64,000 bases of DNA, taken from Perkinsus olseni (Eukaryota; Perkinsozoa; Perkinsida). The notes beneath the pieces were generated by a model. That model saw only the letters and a program-made list of their open reading frames with translations, was not told the origin of the DNA and did not search any database. Made by a program: the position numbers and the translations under genes. Shown piece after piece: positions 35,357 to 45,946 of the stretch. The DNA is taken from NCBI GenBank assembly GCA_013115125.1, contig JABANN010000039.1, positions 1 to 64,000 of the forward strand, read 5' to 3'. Each line of letters begins with the position of its first letter. The first letter of the stretch is position 1.

Positions 35357-36443
35357 ATGACCACCCTGTACGACCGCGCCGAGCTGAGACGAGTTACGAG
35401 CACCATCCTTCACTGTCTCGACAGCAAGATGAGGGGTATGCCCGAAGACTGCCTGGTGAAGGTATGGACTATGGCGCACCCACAGGTCGAGGGGTTCGAG
35501 AGGGCTAGCAGGATCTGTGTGTTCGCCGAAAAAGGGGATGGGTCTCCAGCTCTCGATGGTGGAGTCTTGGACCTGCGCACTAAGACTCATCGCCAAGGCA
35601 CATCAAGTGATAGCTTTTTTTGGAGACTCGATTACGACGAAGAATCGCTCAAGTTGGTTCTTGCAGAGGGTCCATACGGTGATGCCGTTTGTGTTCACAC
35701 TACGGATGATTTCCTATACGTATTTAGTAGTTGGGATGACTTTCATCGCTTTCCACGGTCCCTTGGTTTCATCCGCGAGGAATATGATCTAGCTGGGGGG
35801 GGGGGGCCGAAGTGGAGGGGATAGCTTCTTACTGCGGCCGTGGTCTGCAGACGATCGAAGGAGGCATGCTATCTCCTCTGCTACCAGTTGTGACAACGCC
35901 TACATCTACGCGACTACTAACTTCTGGGAAGGAAGCAACATCCTGGTGGAGATCGATGTTAAGCACGATATTGGCCGCTGTAGGACCATACAGTCTGTAG
36001 ATTTGTACCCTGTTTCAGCTACGATGCTGAATGGGAAGGCTACCCTATTCTGGCTGGATGGCAGCCATCCCCGTAATGCCTACAAGTGGTCCCGTGGTCG
36101 TGGTGGTCCCGGCGCCGAGGACAGCTGCACGCCCTTCCTTCAACATCATGGAGTGGAGTTCTCTGCCCTCACCGTGAGCAATCAGATCGGCTGGCTCGGC
36201 GTCTTGTTGACGGAAGAAGAGCGGTTCTGGCAAGTGGACCTCATCACTGAGACCATCCTCGCTGTCTTCCAGAGTCCATCCGAGCCTTATGATATTTGCG
36301 CCAGACCCGATGGCGGTTTGTGGGCAGTTCTACTGACGGACTCGAATGAGGTCCTCGTAGAGGTTTGGAAGCCTGTTCTCGAGCCTAGGCCACACAAGCC
36401 GATCATGATGCGTCGTATCGTTCCTACTACCACACAGAGCTGA
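35357..36443 (+). pseudogene. Array family copy 5, long G-run
   Basis: Nearly full length, from MTTLYDRAELRRVTST to the end MMRRIVPTTTQS. The first part reads open to 35824, the second from 35946 to 36443 in another frame. The frame changes around a run of 12 G at 35795-35806 with nearby extra bases, so either the copy is dead or the run is a length-variable or misread homopolymer. The downstream half is perfectly open and strongly conserved. Confidence 0.8.
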
Positions 36444-37164
36444 CCGTCTTTTCCGCTTCTTTACTAGTTTCCGAACTTGTTGGGGTCGTCATGTTAGTTA
36501 ATCTGAACGGTTCAGTGTTATTTGTTCCTACCTGAGGGGTCATGGCTCGTCGTACTATCTTCCGGTATCTTCTTATGAGAGATGCCGCCCTCGGATGAGG
36601 TTGTCGCAACAGGTGTCAACTGTATGATCACGTCCTGCCACTTGTGAGAGATCTCCGGAGGTGACGGAAGCTCCTCGAACCACTTACCGTGTCACTTGCG
36701 TGGGGCGCCACAGTGGCGCCGCCACTGGTGGTCAAAGCGGAGATGCATCCCATAACTCATCCCTCTCCTTGCGTACTGACGAATGTCCATGGTGATTCTT
36801 TGAAAGGAACTCTATCATGGAGTCTCTATAACCATTGAATGTTCGGTCTGTATACGGGCTCGTTCGTCCGGTTAGGGAGGGATTTAATCGAGATCTTCGC
36901 TGCGTGGGAGTCTGCAACACGGTTGTGGCTGATGTGGCGTGACCCTCATGTTATTCGGCATATACGAGGAGGTCCTGACTGACGATATGTGAGGAAATCT
37001 CTCTGCGATGGGCGGCCTTCTCTAGACAGCCTAAGTCACCGAGCCGACCTGGATTGTTGAATCGGTTTACGCGGTCATCTTCCGCCCAGAAAGAGTTTCA
37101 GCAGTACATACCTGAAGTTCAGTTCAACGATGGCTTGTGTTGGGCGGAGGCAATGCAACACCCT
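36444..37164. other. array 3' flank with palindromic unit
   Basis: Matches the 3' flank of copy 2 (31062-31290) closely. Exact palindromic unit at 36705-36725. No gene. Confidence 0.6.
36705..36725 (+). repeat. 7-1-7-6 palindromic insertion unit
   Basis: X = GCGCCAC, spacer A, exact reverse complement GTGGCGC, then CGCCAC. Related spacer at about 34055-34095 lacks most of this stretch, consistent with insertion, though the alignment there is less exact than for the verified sites. Confidence 0.9.
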
Positions 37165-37640
37165 CTTTTTATAGGGCGCTACAGAATCATACAGTCTGAG
37201 CGTTTGACGGATGGCTCGGCGACGATCTTAAATGGGAAGGCTGCCCTATTCTTGCTGGATGGTAGCCATCCCCGTAATGCCTACAAGTGGACCCGTGCTC
37301 GTGGTGGTAGCGGATCCAAGGACAAATGCACCCCCTTTCTTGATCGTTCCAATGTAAAGTTCGCAATGGTCAGAGTGAGCAAGGACATTAGCAGGCTGAC
37401 CACCGCCGCCTGTCGACCTAGAGGTCGATAGTTTCGGTAGGTGGGTAGGCACCTCATCGCCGAGAACGTTCTCGCTGTGTTCAAAGCGCCAGCGGGGCTC
37501 TATGAATTTCACCCCAGAGTGGCCTGGCGATCTGAACGGAATGGTGGCGGAGGTCTGGAGGCCGGTGCTTGCGTCCAAAGCGAACCCGCAGATGATGATT
37601 CGCCGTGCCATCAACTTGTTGTTGATTGCCGTGATGGCTT
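37165..37640 (+). pseudogene. Array family relic 6, C-terminal half
   Basis: Begins abruptly with the GRYRII-like segment, keeps KAALFLLDGSHPRNAYKW and GSGSKDKCTPFLD, then shifts frame and ends with a diverged ARPD and EVW region to about 37640. The N-terminal half is absent. Confidence 0.75.
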
Positions 37641-38291
37641 GAGGGACGCTGCTCGGAAATCATTCGAAACGTCACCACGGGCGTACCAGAATATGCCAGT
37701 CCGTAGGGGCACGCCCAGCTCATGATTCCTGCGTCACGTCACATGACGCGAGACAGCGTCTAAAATGATGCGACTGATGAGACGAGGCAGATGTAGCTCA
37801 TGATACCGCTCGGATTTCATTTCGTACGACGGTTTTACCTATTTGGTGTCCCCTACACTCTTATGCTGGTTCTACAGTGCCCTCACAGGCCGGAGTAGGG
37901 TGCTGCGTCACCGGACTAGAGAAGGGAGCGTTCGTCCACGGTACTTGTAACGTATCGAAGAAGTACCTGCAACGTTTTTCCAGGCTACAGGGACCCAAGA
38001 CGACCCCGTTGCCCAATTTAATATGTCGTCGCAAGTTTACAGGAAAGTCATTAGGCTCGTTTGGAAAGTCGCATTCGGAACCTTCTCTTCGAATATGATG
38101 CTCGCGACGCGCCGCCATCGGCGGCAGCATGGTACCCTCCCCATTCCGTCATGAAATTTTTGCCGGGAAACACCTTTCATCAAGCGAGCAAAATGTGTGC
38201 GTGCTTCTCTCGACATTCAATATTCCCGAGTGGCTTTCACGGGCATGTCCAATGATGTATCAACGTTAGTAGCTGAGTCGGCTTCATAACA
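37641..38291. other. no gene seen
   Basis: Spacer; only the last 30 bp match the conserved start box of the family. Confidence 0.4.
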
Positions 38292-38870
38292 ATGACCACC
38301 CTATGCAACCGCGCCGAGCTGAGGCGGGTCTCCAGCAGCATCCTTCATTATCTCGACAGCAAGATGAGGGGCATGCCCGAAGACTGCCTGCTGGAGGTAT
38401 GGACTATGGCGCACCCACTGGTTGAGGGGCTGGAGAGGGCTAGCAGGATATGTGTCAGCTGCAGTCCCGGAATCCTGACCTCTAGAACTCAATGCCATGA
38501 GGGATTAGTGGAAATGAGAACTAGTAACCATAAACTTTAGTAGTACAGAGCGCTACGGGACTATAGCGTGGGGGCGCTAGAGGGACAGCTCCATAGCACC
38601 AGCTTTGTGTGCTATGATACGGAATCTCTTGGACGGTGACAGCACCTCACATATGCCTGTTCGCTCACGGAGGGTATGGGAAACTAGCTCTCCAGGGTGG
38701 AGTTCTCGACCTGCTCACTACGACTCAGAACCCCGATCATATTTTCTTCTGGCGACTCGATTACGACGAAGAATCGCTCAAGTTGGCCTTTGCGGAGGAC
38801 ATGGGCAGTGGTGCCACTTGTCTTCACTTCCGCTTTTCTACTAGTTTATCGATTCGTTCGGACTTTTATG
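38292..38870 (+). pseudogene. Array family copy 7, inserted and truncated
   Basis: Starts MTTLCNRAELRRVSSSI and keeps MPEDCLLEVWTMAHPLVEG. About 180 bp of unrelated sequence then separates it from the next family segment (ICLFAHGG, near 38650). After FFWRLDYDEESLKLAFAEDM the copy jumps directly to the 3' flank found after other copies, so the C-terminal half is deleted. Confidence 0.8.
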
Positions 38871-40276
38871 TTAGTCAATTTGAACGGCTCAGTGTCGCAT
38901 CTTCAGGGAATCCTACTTCGTTGTCTCATGTTTCACGATTTTCGCATGGAATACGTTGGCATTCGATGAGTTTGGCACGACAGTTTTCAACTTCATGACT
39001 ATGTCCCGCCACTCGTGAGAGATTTCCGGAGGTGGGTAAGATCTCAAGTCTCGTCAAAAGCTCAGGCGGAGTGGAGGTCAATTCTCCACTAGGGAAGCCC
39101 AAAAATACCATCATCGCCTTTTCGCCTCCTTCGTACTCACTCACCGTCATAGCGGCTCGTTGAACGGAAGTTTGTTCCCGGTGCAGATTCGTGCTGCGTC
39201 GAGGGTTTGTCGAGTTGACTGGGGAGCGGGATGGTCGATGTCTATCTCGTAGGATGAGGTACGGTAATCCGCTACAGCGCTGCCACTGGCGAGGAGTGAC
39301 GCTTCATGCGGTACACGGGGATCCGCAATTAACTTGGCGTTTATGTGGAGCCGCAGGGAGCTAGCTTACTCCCCACAAGATCGTAGTTTGTATGACAGCG
39401 CATTGCTTCCTATGTGAAAGGCCTACCCTCGATAAGTCACAGAATAAATCTGGATAACAAAAGCAGCATTCGCTGTTTTTTCTCCAACTCCGTCACATAT
39501 CCTTCTTGGGGCTCTGAAAATTGCCCTAGATACTCATGATTTCTCTAGGCAGGTGAAAGCGGCTCGCCACTGTGGTGATGGCTTGCGACGCCTCGAGATG
39601 TGTGGGTTGGGAAAGAAGACTAGACAAGGGAAGGGTAGCGGAGACGTGATGAGCAATTTGCCGTCTTGACGAGAGCTGTACTTGCCAGAAGTCGTAGAAT
39701 CGTTCTTAATAGTCGTAATCATCGAATAGGTAAGGATTCATTACTCTCTATGAGCTCATCATACTTATACTCCCTCGTTCCGCCAACTATTATGTCCTCC
39801 AGTAGCACTTGGTCTGCGTTGCTTTCAATCAGGTATGAGTGTAAACAATCCTACATCGAGATTTCATAGCGTGTAACAGTTTCGTGTTATGACACTTTGG
39901 GGCGCACTACGAGCCGCTCACAATGTGAGTTTTGACTCGGCCTATAGAACGCATAGAAACAACAATCCCCATGCCGCTGCCCATGTGTGAGTTCGGCGCA
40001 CCACGCTGAAGAACACTCCGAACGCAAAGCCTTTGCGGCAAAGGCGAATACAAGTGTTTCATAAACTTTTGAGAAGTGGTTCAAACCAACTGTGCCATCT
40101 GGGCCGCGCATGCAACTTCGGTGGTTGCACCGCCCATGAAGTGAATGGCGTTCGGAAATCTTTGAGCTACAAAATCGAAATCTACAGAAAGTGAGATCTG
40201 AGAAAGCGGCATCCTAACGATGCACTCAGACGCTATGAATCGGGGTATCAGCGGTAGACCTCTCTGAGCAGCCTCT
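38871..40276. other. array 3' flank and unassigned sequence
   Basis: 38871-39450 resembles the spacers after other copies. From 39450 on nothing is recognised except an exact palindromic unit at 40023-40043 and a GCCGTCTTG word at 39660 that aligns with the spliced-leader-like sites elsewhere. Confidence 0.45.
40023..40043 (+). repeat. 7-1-7-6 palindromic insertion unit
   Basis: X = CGCAAAG, spacer C, exact reverse complement CTTTGCG, then GCAAAG. Confidence 0.9.
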
Positions 40277-41077
40277 TCAATATATACATATGTTGTCGCC
40301 CGGACAGAGTGCGTCACGAGGCGGAAGCGGTTTTCCTTCATTACTCAAGGTCAAGACGTCGAGCCCAAAATGCGCATAGATGGTGTCGAATCCGACAAAG
40401 CTAACCTTCCAAATGACGACGCGGGGGACGATGTCGCAGATGTCTCCGAGCGCTTCGTCGAATCGCTCTCGCTTGTCAAAGGGGCGTACCTGATGCCCTC
40501 CAAATAACTTGGCATACTCTTTCCCGTTGACGGTGAATGTAGCACGGGCACCATGGATGTTGCCACACTGGACATCTATATTCAACTGCCCATCACCGTA
40601 AACGACGAGGGTTATGTTATAACGGCTATTTGTGGGCTCAGCATACTCAAATACACCTGGGGTTGGGTCATGTTCGACCCTCTTGAACTCGATCTTTCGA
40701 CCCTCAAAAGTAGTAGAGAGAAAATCGAACGCCTCGAAGGTCAGTACGCTCAAATCCGCGAGCAAGATATCAGCTTCCGGGAGGAGAGAGCGAATGCCGA
40801 TGTGCCAAAGAGTAACCCCTTCGAACAGACCCGCTTCGAGTACAACTTCGTCAACGAGGGTGTAGGTACCAGGACCACCGGAAAGAGGGAAGGGCATGCC
40901 GACGAAGGGCTCCTTGCCAGGCACCTCGAAGGTTAATACAACATTGTTGTCCTTGTCAATGTCGAAGGTCATTTTCCAGCGTCCCGCATCTTGGACGAAT
41001 GTGCCGGTTCTCGTAAAAGCCGCGACGACCACCAATAGCTGAGCAGCTGTAAGCCAAGTCGAGAGGAGGTTCAGCAT
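40277..41077 (-). CDS. Secreted protein, lineage-specific family B
   Basis: An intact intronless frame of 266 residues from the second in-frame ATG (41077), chosen because it opens a signal peptide: MLNLLSTWLTAAQLLVVVAA. The mature part is acidic and beta-rich (WKMTFDIDKDNNVVLTFEV, GTYTLVDEVVLEAG, YNITLVVYGDGQLNIDVQC, ATFTVNGKEYAKLFGG) with one visible N-glycosylation motif (NIT) and a C-terminal pair of Cys (CPGDNICIY). No known domain is recognised. It is the only clearly intact gene within the decayed array region and points away from it. Confidence 0.8.
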   Translation of the reverse strand: MLNLLSTWLTAAQLLVVVAAFTRTGTFVQDAGRWKMTFDIDKDNNVVLTFEVPGKEPFVGMPFPLSGGPGTYTLVDEVVLEAGLFEGVTLWHIGIRSLLPEADILLADLSVLTFEAFDFLSTTFEGRKIEFKRVEHDPTPGVFEYAEPTNSRYNITLVVYGDGQLNIDVQCGNIHGARATFTVNGKEYAKLFGGHQVRPFDKRERFDEALGDICDIVPRVVIWKVSFVGFDTIYAHFGLDVLTLSNEGKPLPPRDALCPGDNICIY

Positions 41078-41859
41078 TGAGGATGGACTCACAGCTGGAC
41101 AATGGCCGCGCCAGCGCGTATACATGGAGTATGACTCAGTACAGTGCGGCTAGTTGAGACGTGGCTCAAAGCAAGATAAAACCAGGCTCAAAAGGAGTTG
41201 ATTGGTGATTAGAATCCCCAGCGCAACCTAGCCTAGCGTAAGTTCTAGCCTAGAACGCATACTCATGCACGCGGGTGCAAGGCGCAGAATGACGCGAGAT
41301 ACTGGTAGTTACTAAACAGTGAAGGTGGTTGTCACTTCAGTAGATGTGGAGTATGTTCAGTGGATAACGAGGTGGTGCCCACCGCTAGAATTCTGTGGGA
41401 CTAGCTCGCTGTAGACGACTCCTGATGAACAAGGGAAGACAGCTGCTAACTTCCTGGCTTGGGACTCACTTTTCCTGTGATGACTTGGTTAACCCATTCG
41501 CAGTGATATCGCCACCGGCTAGGAATGGGATTTGCTCACGAGTCAGCCATTCCGGCGTCGGTCCACAGCTCATGCAATGCATGACTTTCACACGTGCGCT
41601 GAGCTCAGCCCGTTAGACCCACGCATACCGGCGGATTCGTCGAGCTCTCGGGACGGAAGATTCGTCAGCATTCTCAGGAGAAGTAGATTTACTTCAGTGA
41701 GGGAGTTGTTCCAGCAAAGTATAGCGCAGCATCACCACGTTGAGTCGAAGTTGCGGCCTTGGTGGAGGGACGCCTGGTTCAGCGGCCCAAAAGGTTCCAG
41801 GTCGTTGGCAACCCGTGTGGGTGACGCTCTCACGGTGAGAGCGGTGGGTGTTCCTCGCA

Positions 41860-41904
41860 CACTAACTGGCCTGGGGTGAGAGTCTCACCCCAGGCCAGGT
41901 AGTG
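41860..41904. repeat. Inverted repeat, 22-bp arms, 1-nt centre
   Basis: A perfect 16-bp inverted repeat (41866-41881 and 41883-41898, core CTGGCCTGGGGTGAGA) around a single G at 41882. It extends to 22-bp arms with one mismatch. Confidence 0.95.
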
Positions 41905-42030
41905 ACGATACCACAAACAGCGTGGTGGATATCTTGTGACCGGAGAGCCCGACATTGGAGTTGTTTCCGCCCGGGCACATACGCTACGTCGGAGCTATAC
42001 AACTTCTCGAGATCGCTTCTCTGAAGAGAG

Positions 42031-42051
42031 CTTTCACGGTGAAAGTTTCAC
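42031..42051 (+). repeat. 7-1-7-6 unit, paralogue-verified 14-nt insertion
   Basis: X = CTTTCAC, spacer G, exact reverse complement GTGAAAG, then TTTCAC. The paralogous flank at about 29085-29105 reads GAGCTTCCAC directly followed by CCGCGTGTATCC; here 14 extra nt separate the same words. Confidence 0.93.
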
Positions 42052-42289
42052 CTGCGTGTATCCTTCGGTGAAGGAAAGGAGAATCCTCAGTCGGCAGCAC
42101 GAATCGTACTGTACGGTACGCAAGTCGCCACGCATTTCTGTGCTGCTTACGTTGGTGTTCTCGGTAGGCGGATGGCGTCCGCATTGATAGTATCAATTTG
42201 ATGCCATCGGTTATTCGATAACAGTGATGGTACTGTTCCGTTATTTTCACGGGCAGTCTGACGGTAGTCGAGTCTACTGCAGTACAACA

Positions 42290-42800
42290 ATGACCGCGCT
42301 GTACGACCACGCCGGGCTGAGACGGGTTACGAGCAGTCCCTTTCATTGTTTCGACAGCAAGATGAGGGGTCGGCTTGAGGACTGTCTGGAAGAGGTATGG
42401 AAGATGGCGCACCCACATTTTGAGGGACTCGAGAAGTCGACACGTGGTCGTGGTGGTCCCGGCTCCAAGGACAGATGCACCCTCTTCCTCCAACATCATG
42501 GAGTGAAGTTTACATCCGTCACCGTGAGTAACGACGTTGGCTGGCTGAGGACCACCTGGTCGCCTGAAGCGACGGTGTGGCAGGTGGACCTCATTTCCGA
42601 GAAGGTTCTCGCTGCGTTCGGAGATCCAACGGAAGTTCCGTTACGGAACCTTATGACATTTGGGGTTCCAGACTGGATGGTGGTTTATGGGCAACTCTGG
42701 GGCCGCACGCCGATGTGGACGAGTTAGTGGTAGAGGTGCGGAAGCTAGTTTTCGGGTTGAGACCAATTTCGCGAATTATGATGCGTCGTGCCACTCCCGT
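42290..42800 (+). pseudogene. Array family copy 8, internal deletion
   Basis: MTALYDHAGLRRVTSS leads, via MAHPHFEGLEK, directly into the central STRGRGGPGSKDRC segment, skipping about 650 bp but staying in frame. It continues through VTVSNDVGWL and VWQVDLISEKVLAAF, then shifts frame before the C-terminus. The break lies near an ACGTGG/CCCGTGG word, similar to the deletion in relic 4. Confidence 0.8.
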
Positions 42801-44917
42801 TACCTGATATCTGCCTTAGTTTCTCCTAATAGTTTCCGAAATCCGTTGGGCCGTTGTGTTATCCTCTCTGTATGCGTTGTTTTGTCGAGTCTAATCTATG
42901 AGCGGTCTATGGGTGGATCCACCATCGATTAAACCTGGCAAAGGACTGCCACTTTGTTACCTGTGGAAACTATTCCGAATCTACACACGAGATGCAAAAG
43001 TAGGCTTGGCTTGTAGTCTAGTCGTAGCTCCCAGTACAACCCCAAAGCAGGGGAAACTATGACATAGGAGAAATGGGTTAGACTCTTGATACTTTTCAGA
43101 TAACTTATCTGGGATAAGCATACATTACAACGTGGGTCTCAATATTGACTACTAGCCTCACGCTAGAGACAATACACCAAGAGCGCTAAGATATCATTGC
43201 TCTATACAGGACATGGGGACAGATTGGCCACAATGATGTATCAGAGTAGGCAATCACTGAAAAGGCGGTTCACTACAGTCGAGTCCACCGGTGGTTATCC
43301 GCCAGAAATGTGGCGAGGTCTGATGTAATGGAAGTCATCATCCGGTGCCTGCTTGCAATGAGTTGAGAAGCGCACGGCTGTATTGTCTTGCACACTGTCG
43401 CCCATCTCAGTCACACTTGAGACCTAGGGCAACTCTCATCTATTAAGGTACCCCACGGTTATATCGTTTGACGAGGCCTCGTGTAATTTATTTTCATTTG
43501 CCGTCTTGGCTGAAGATCGTAGAGTTGCATAACAAGTCTTGCGGCCTGTTCCGACGGCGCTTGTGACGGGTGACTTGTCTGTGAATATGTCTGTGTAGGA
43601 CGGTGTCTGCTGTCGCCCGTCAGCGGTGGTATTACAGCCGGTGAGCGATTCGATGAAGTCGCCTAGCAAGCCAGCACTCGAAGTACTGTTGTGGTTGTGA
43701 GGCGAGGCTCGCGGAGGTGAAGCTACTATATCGCGATGCAGTCTCGGACCATCCGAGGAATGAGTGGGAGTTGTGTCCTTTAACGGTGGGCGGTGTTGTA
43801 TGCTCAATGGAGAGACGATTTCTGTAATCATCTTCGTTCGTCTTTGCCGCAGAGAAGGCCGACATAGCCTATGTCACATAGGAGTAGTTAACTCCTCCCA
43901 AAATAGGATGAGTCGGAGCTTTTCAAATTCGCGGGATTGCTTCTCTGATAGGAGCTTCGAGATGCCTGCGCTCTTTAGTGAGGGAAGGGGTAACCTCAGT
44001 CGACAGTACGTCATGCAGGTTGCTAGGCATGTTCGTTTTTTTTATTTCATGTTCTCAGTAGGCGATAGCAGTGATGGAACTGTGACGCTGAACAAAGTGC
44101 GGTTGCAGTACGCCCGGAGTAGGGACTCTAGCGTATGGGCAGCTCCATCGCGCTCACGGATTCGATCAGTGAGGCCTTCCACGCCAATGCCATCCATCGT
44201 GGAACCTCTAAGTATGGGGAGGGGGAGCGGGGCGTACCAGTGCCGGAACCTGAGGCGAGCACAGTTCCGCGAAGTATCCCGAAAACCGGAACAGCCGAAA
44301 GTCTAGTGGCCACGGACTTGCATGCCCGTGAACGCCAAGTATTCGATCCGAACACCTCGCTATAGTAACGGCGACTAGACACGTCTAGCCGCCTCAACCT
44401 GTAGATGGTGACGAGCTCACCCACCCTTTCGGTTTAGCGAGGGTGGGCAAAACGAAAAGGGGTAGCTGACGGCGCGACCCACACGTCCCCGCAGGGACGC
44501 AGCCGTCTTTCCCTGAATGTAAATGCGAGAACTCAACTCGAGTACCCGAAGGCGGAAAAGGGGTCCTATACTAGCGCTAGCTGTGAAGCTGATGTCCCAC
44601 TGCTGCACCCTTGGGTCGAATGTCCTCACACTGCCGGCTTCACCGACGGTATGCGACTTCGTCCAGACCTCCGGAAGAGTGAAATATGCGAGTCGCTGCG
44701 CATGGATGTGTTGTTGGATTTATTGCTCTTAGCAGTGGCAGGATTTCCGTATCCGTACTACTGGGAATTCGATAATCAGTGAGGGCATTGTGCCAGTACA
44801 AAACAAGGGAGGAGAGTCCATGTTCGCTTCTCTCATCATTCAATAATATTCCCGAATGATTCCCATGGGCATGTCTGATGATGGATTAGCATTGGTAGGT
44901 GAATCGCCTTTGTATCA
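42801..44917. other. duplicated spacer, second copy of the 31.6-32.6 kb block
   Basis: No gene supported. 42800-43515 parallels 31640-32255, including a spliced-leader-like word at 43500-43515. An exact palindromic unit lies at 43861-43881 and a near-exact one at 43097-43117. A frame at 43764-44306 (180 codons) has no recognisable content. Confidence 0.5.
43861..43881 (+). repeat. 7-1-7-6 unit, paralogue-verified 14-nt insertion
   Basis: X = GACATAG, spacer C, exact reverse complement CTATGTC, then ACATAG. At 29007-29020 the paralogous flank reads GCCCGACATAG directly followed by GATTAGTTTG; here GACATAG is followed by 14 extra nt before GAGTAGTTAAC. Confidence 0.95.
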
Positions 44918-45946
44918 ATGACCACGCCTTTCGATCGCGCCGAGCTGAGACGGGTTACGAGCAGCATCCTTCATTATCTCGACAACAAGATGAGGGGTAT
45001 GCCTGAGGGCTGTCTGGTGGAAGTATGGGCGATGTCGCACCCACAGGTTGAGGGGCTCGAGAGGGCTAGCAGGCTATCTATTCCCACCGGAGACGGGTGC
45101 GTATATTCGGCTCTACAGGGTGAGATCTTGGACGTGCTTACTGTTCCCCGTAGACATCGTCATCAATTCTTCCGGATATGCGGCTATAATGATGCCTCTC
45201 CCAAGCTGCTGTTCACCGGCGATGACTGTCACTTAGTTCACACTACGCAGGCGTATACATACATTATCGGCAGAGAAGATCATCTCTACCGCATCCCAGG
45301 GTCCACCAGTTTCGTCCGAGACCTGCACGACAAGGAGTGCTTTCCATTGCGGCCGTGGTCCCCCGGTGATCGGCAGGTTCGTGGTATATTCTTCGCCACC
45401 AGTTGCGACGCCTCCTTCGTCTACGGCAAGACATGGGACAGTCTAATAGAAATCGATGTTGCGAATGATATAGGCCGCTACAGGACTATACAGTCTGGGT
45501 GGTTGCAGAATATCTCAGCGACGATTCTAAATGGGAGGTCTACCCTTTTCTGGCTGGATGGTGAGCATACCTGTAATGCATAAAAGTGGACCCGTGGCCT
45601 TGGTGGCCTTGGTGGCCCTGGCTCCAAGGACAAGTGCACTCCCTTCCTTCAGCATCATGGAGTAGAGTTCACAACCCTCACCGTGAGTAACGATGTTGGC
45701 TGGCTGAAGACCGCCTGGTCGCCTGAAGCGACGGTTTGGCAGGTGGACCTCATTTCCGAGAAGGTTCTCGCTGTGTTCGGAGAGCCAGCAGAACCTTACG
45801 ACATTCGCGCCAGACCGGATGGTGGTTTATGGGCAACTCTGGAGCCGTGCGGCGACGTGGGCTTGGTGGTGGAGGTCTGGAAGCCGGTTTTCGAGTTCAG
45901 AGCGAACTCGCAGATCATGATGCGTCCTGCCACTCCTATCACCTAA
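44918..45946 (+). pseudogene. Array family copy 9, full length but one stop
   Basis: 343 codons from MTTPFDRAELRRVTSS to MMRPATPIT, with a single in-frame TAA at 45581-45583 where other copies encode Tyr of AYKW. Both halves are open in the same frame. The middle is diverged from other copies (FFRICGYNDASPKLLF, GDDCHLVHTTQAY), and the C-terminal part defines a subgroup with copy 8 and relic 6 (WSPEATVWQVDLISEKVLAVF). Confidence 0.8.

Larger units (their letters stand above)
41078..42289. other. spacer with long palindrome and insertion unit
   Basis: No gene supported. Contains the palindrome 41860-41904, a short palindrome at 41829-41845 and, in the duplicated 5' flank of the next copy, a verified palindromic unit at 42031-42051. 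Confidence 0.5.

Noticed and set aside
41220-41265. GTTCTAG-C-CTAGAAC as a further insertion unit
   Set aside because: The 7-1-7 part is exact but neither flank carries the matching hexamer; 7-bp odd palindromes alone are expected about four times per 64 kb.
33101-45583. TAA as a sense codon (reassigned code) in the array genes
   Set aside because: RPL13A ends in TAA, and TGA and TAG end other conserved genes at the expected place; the TAAs in the array are at unrelated positions in different copies.
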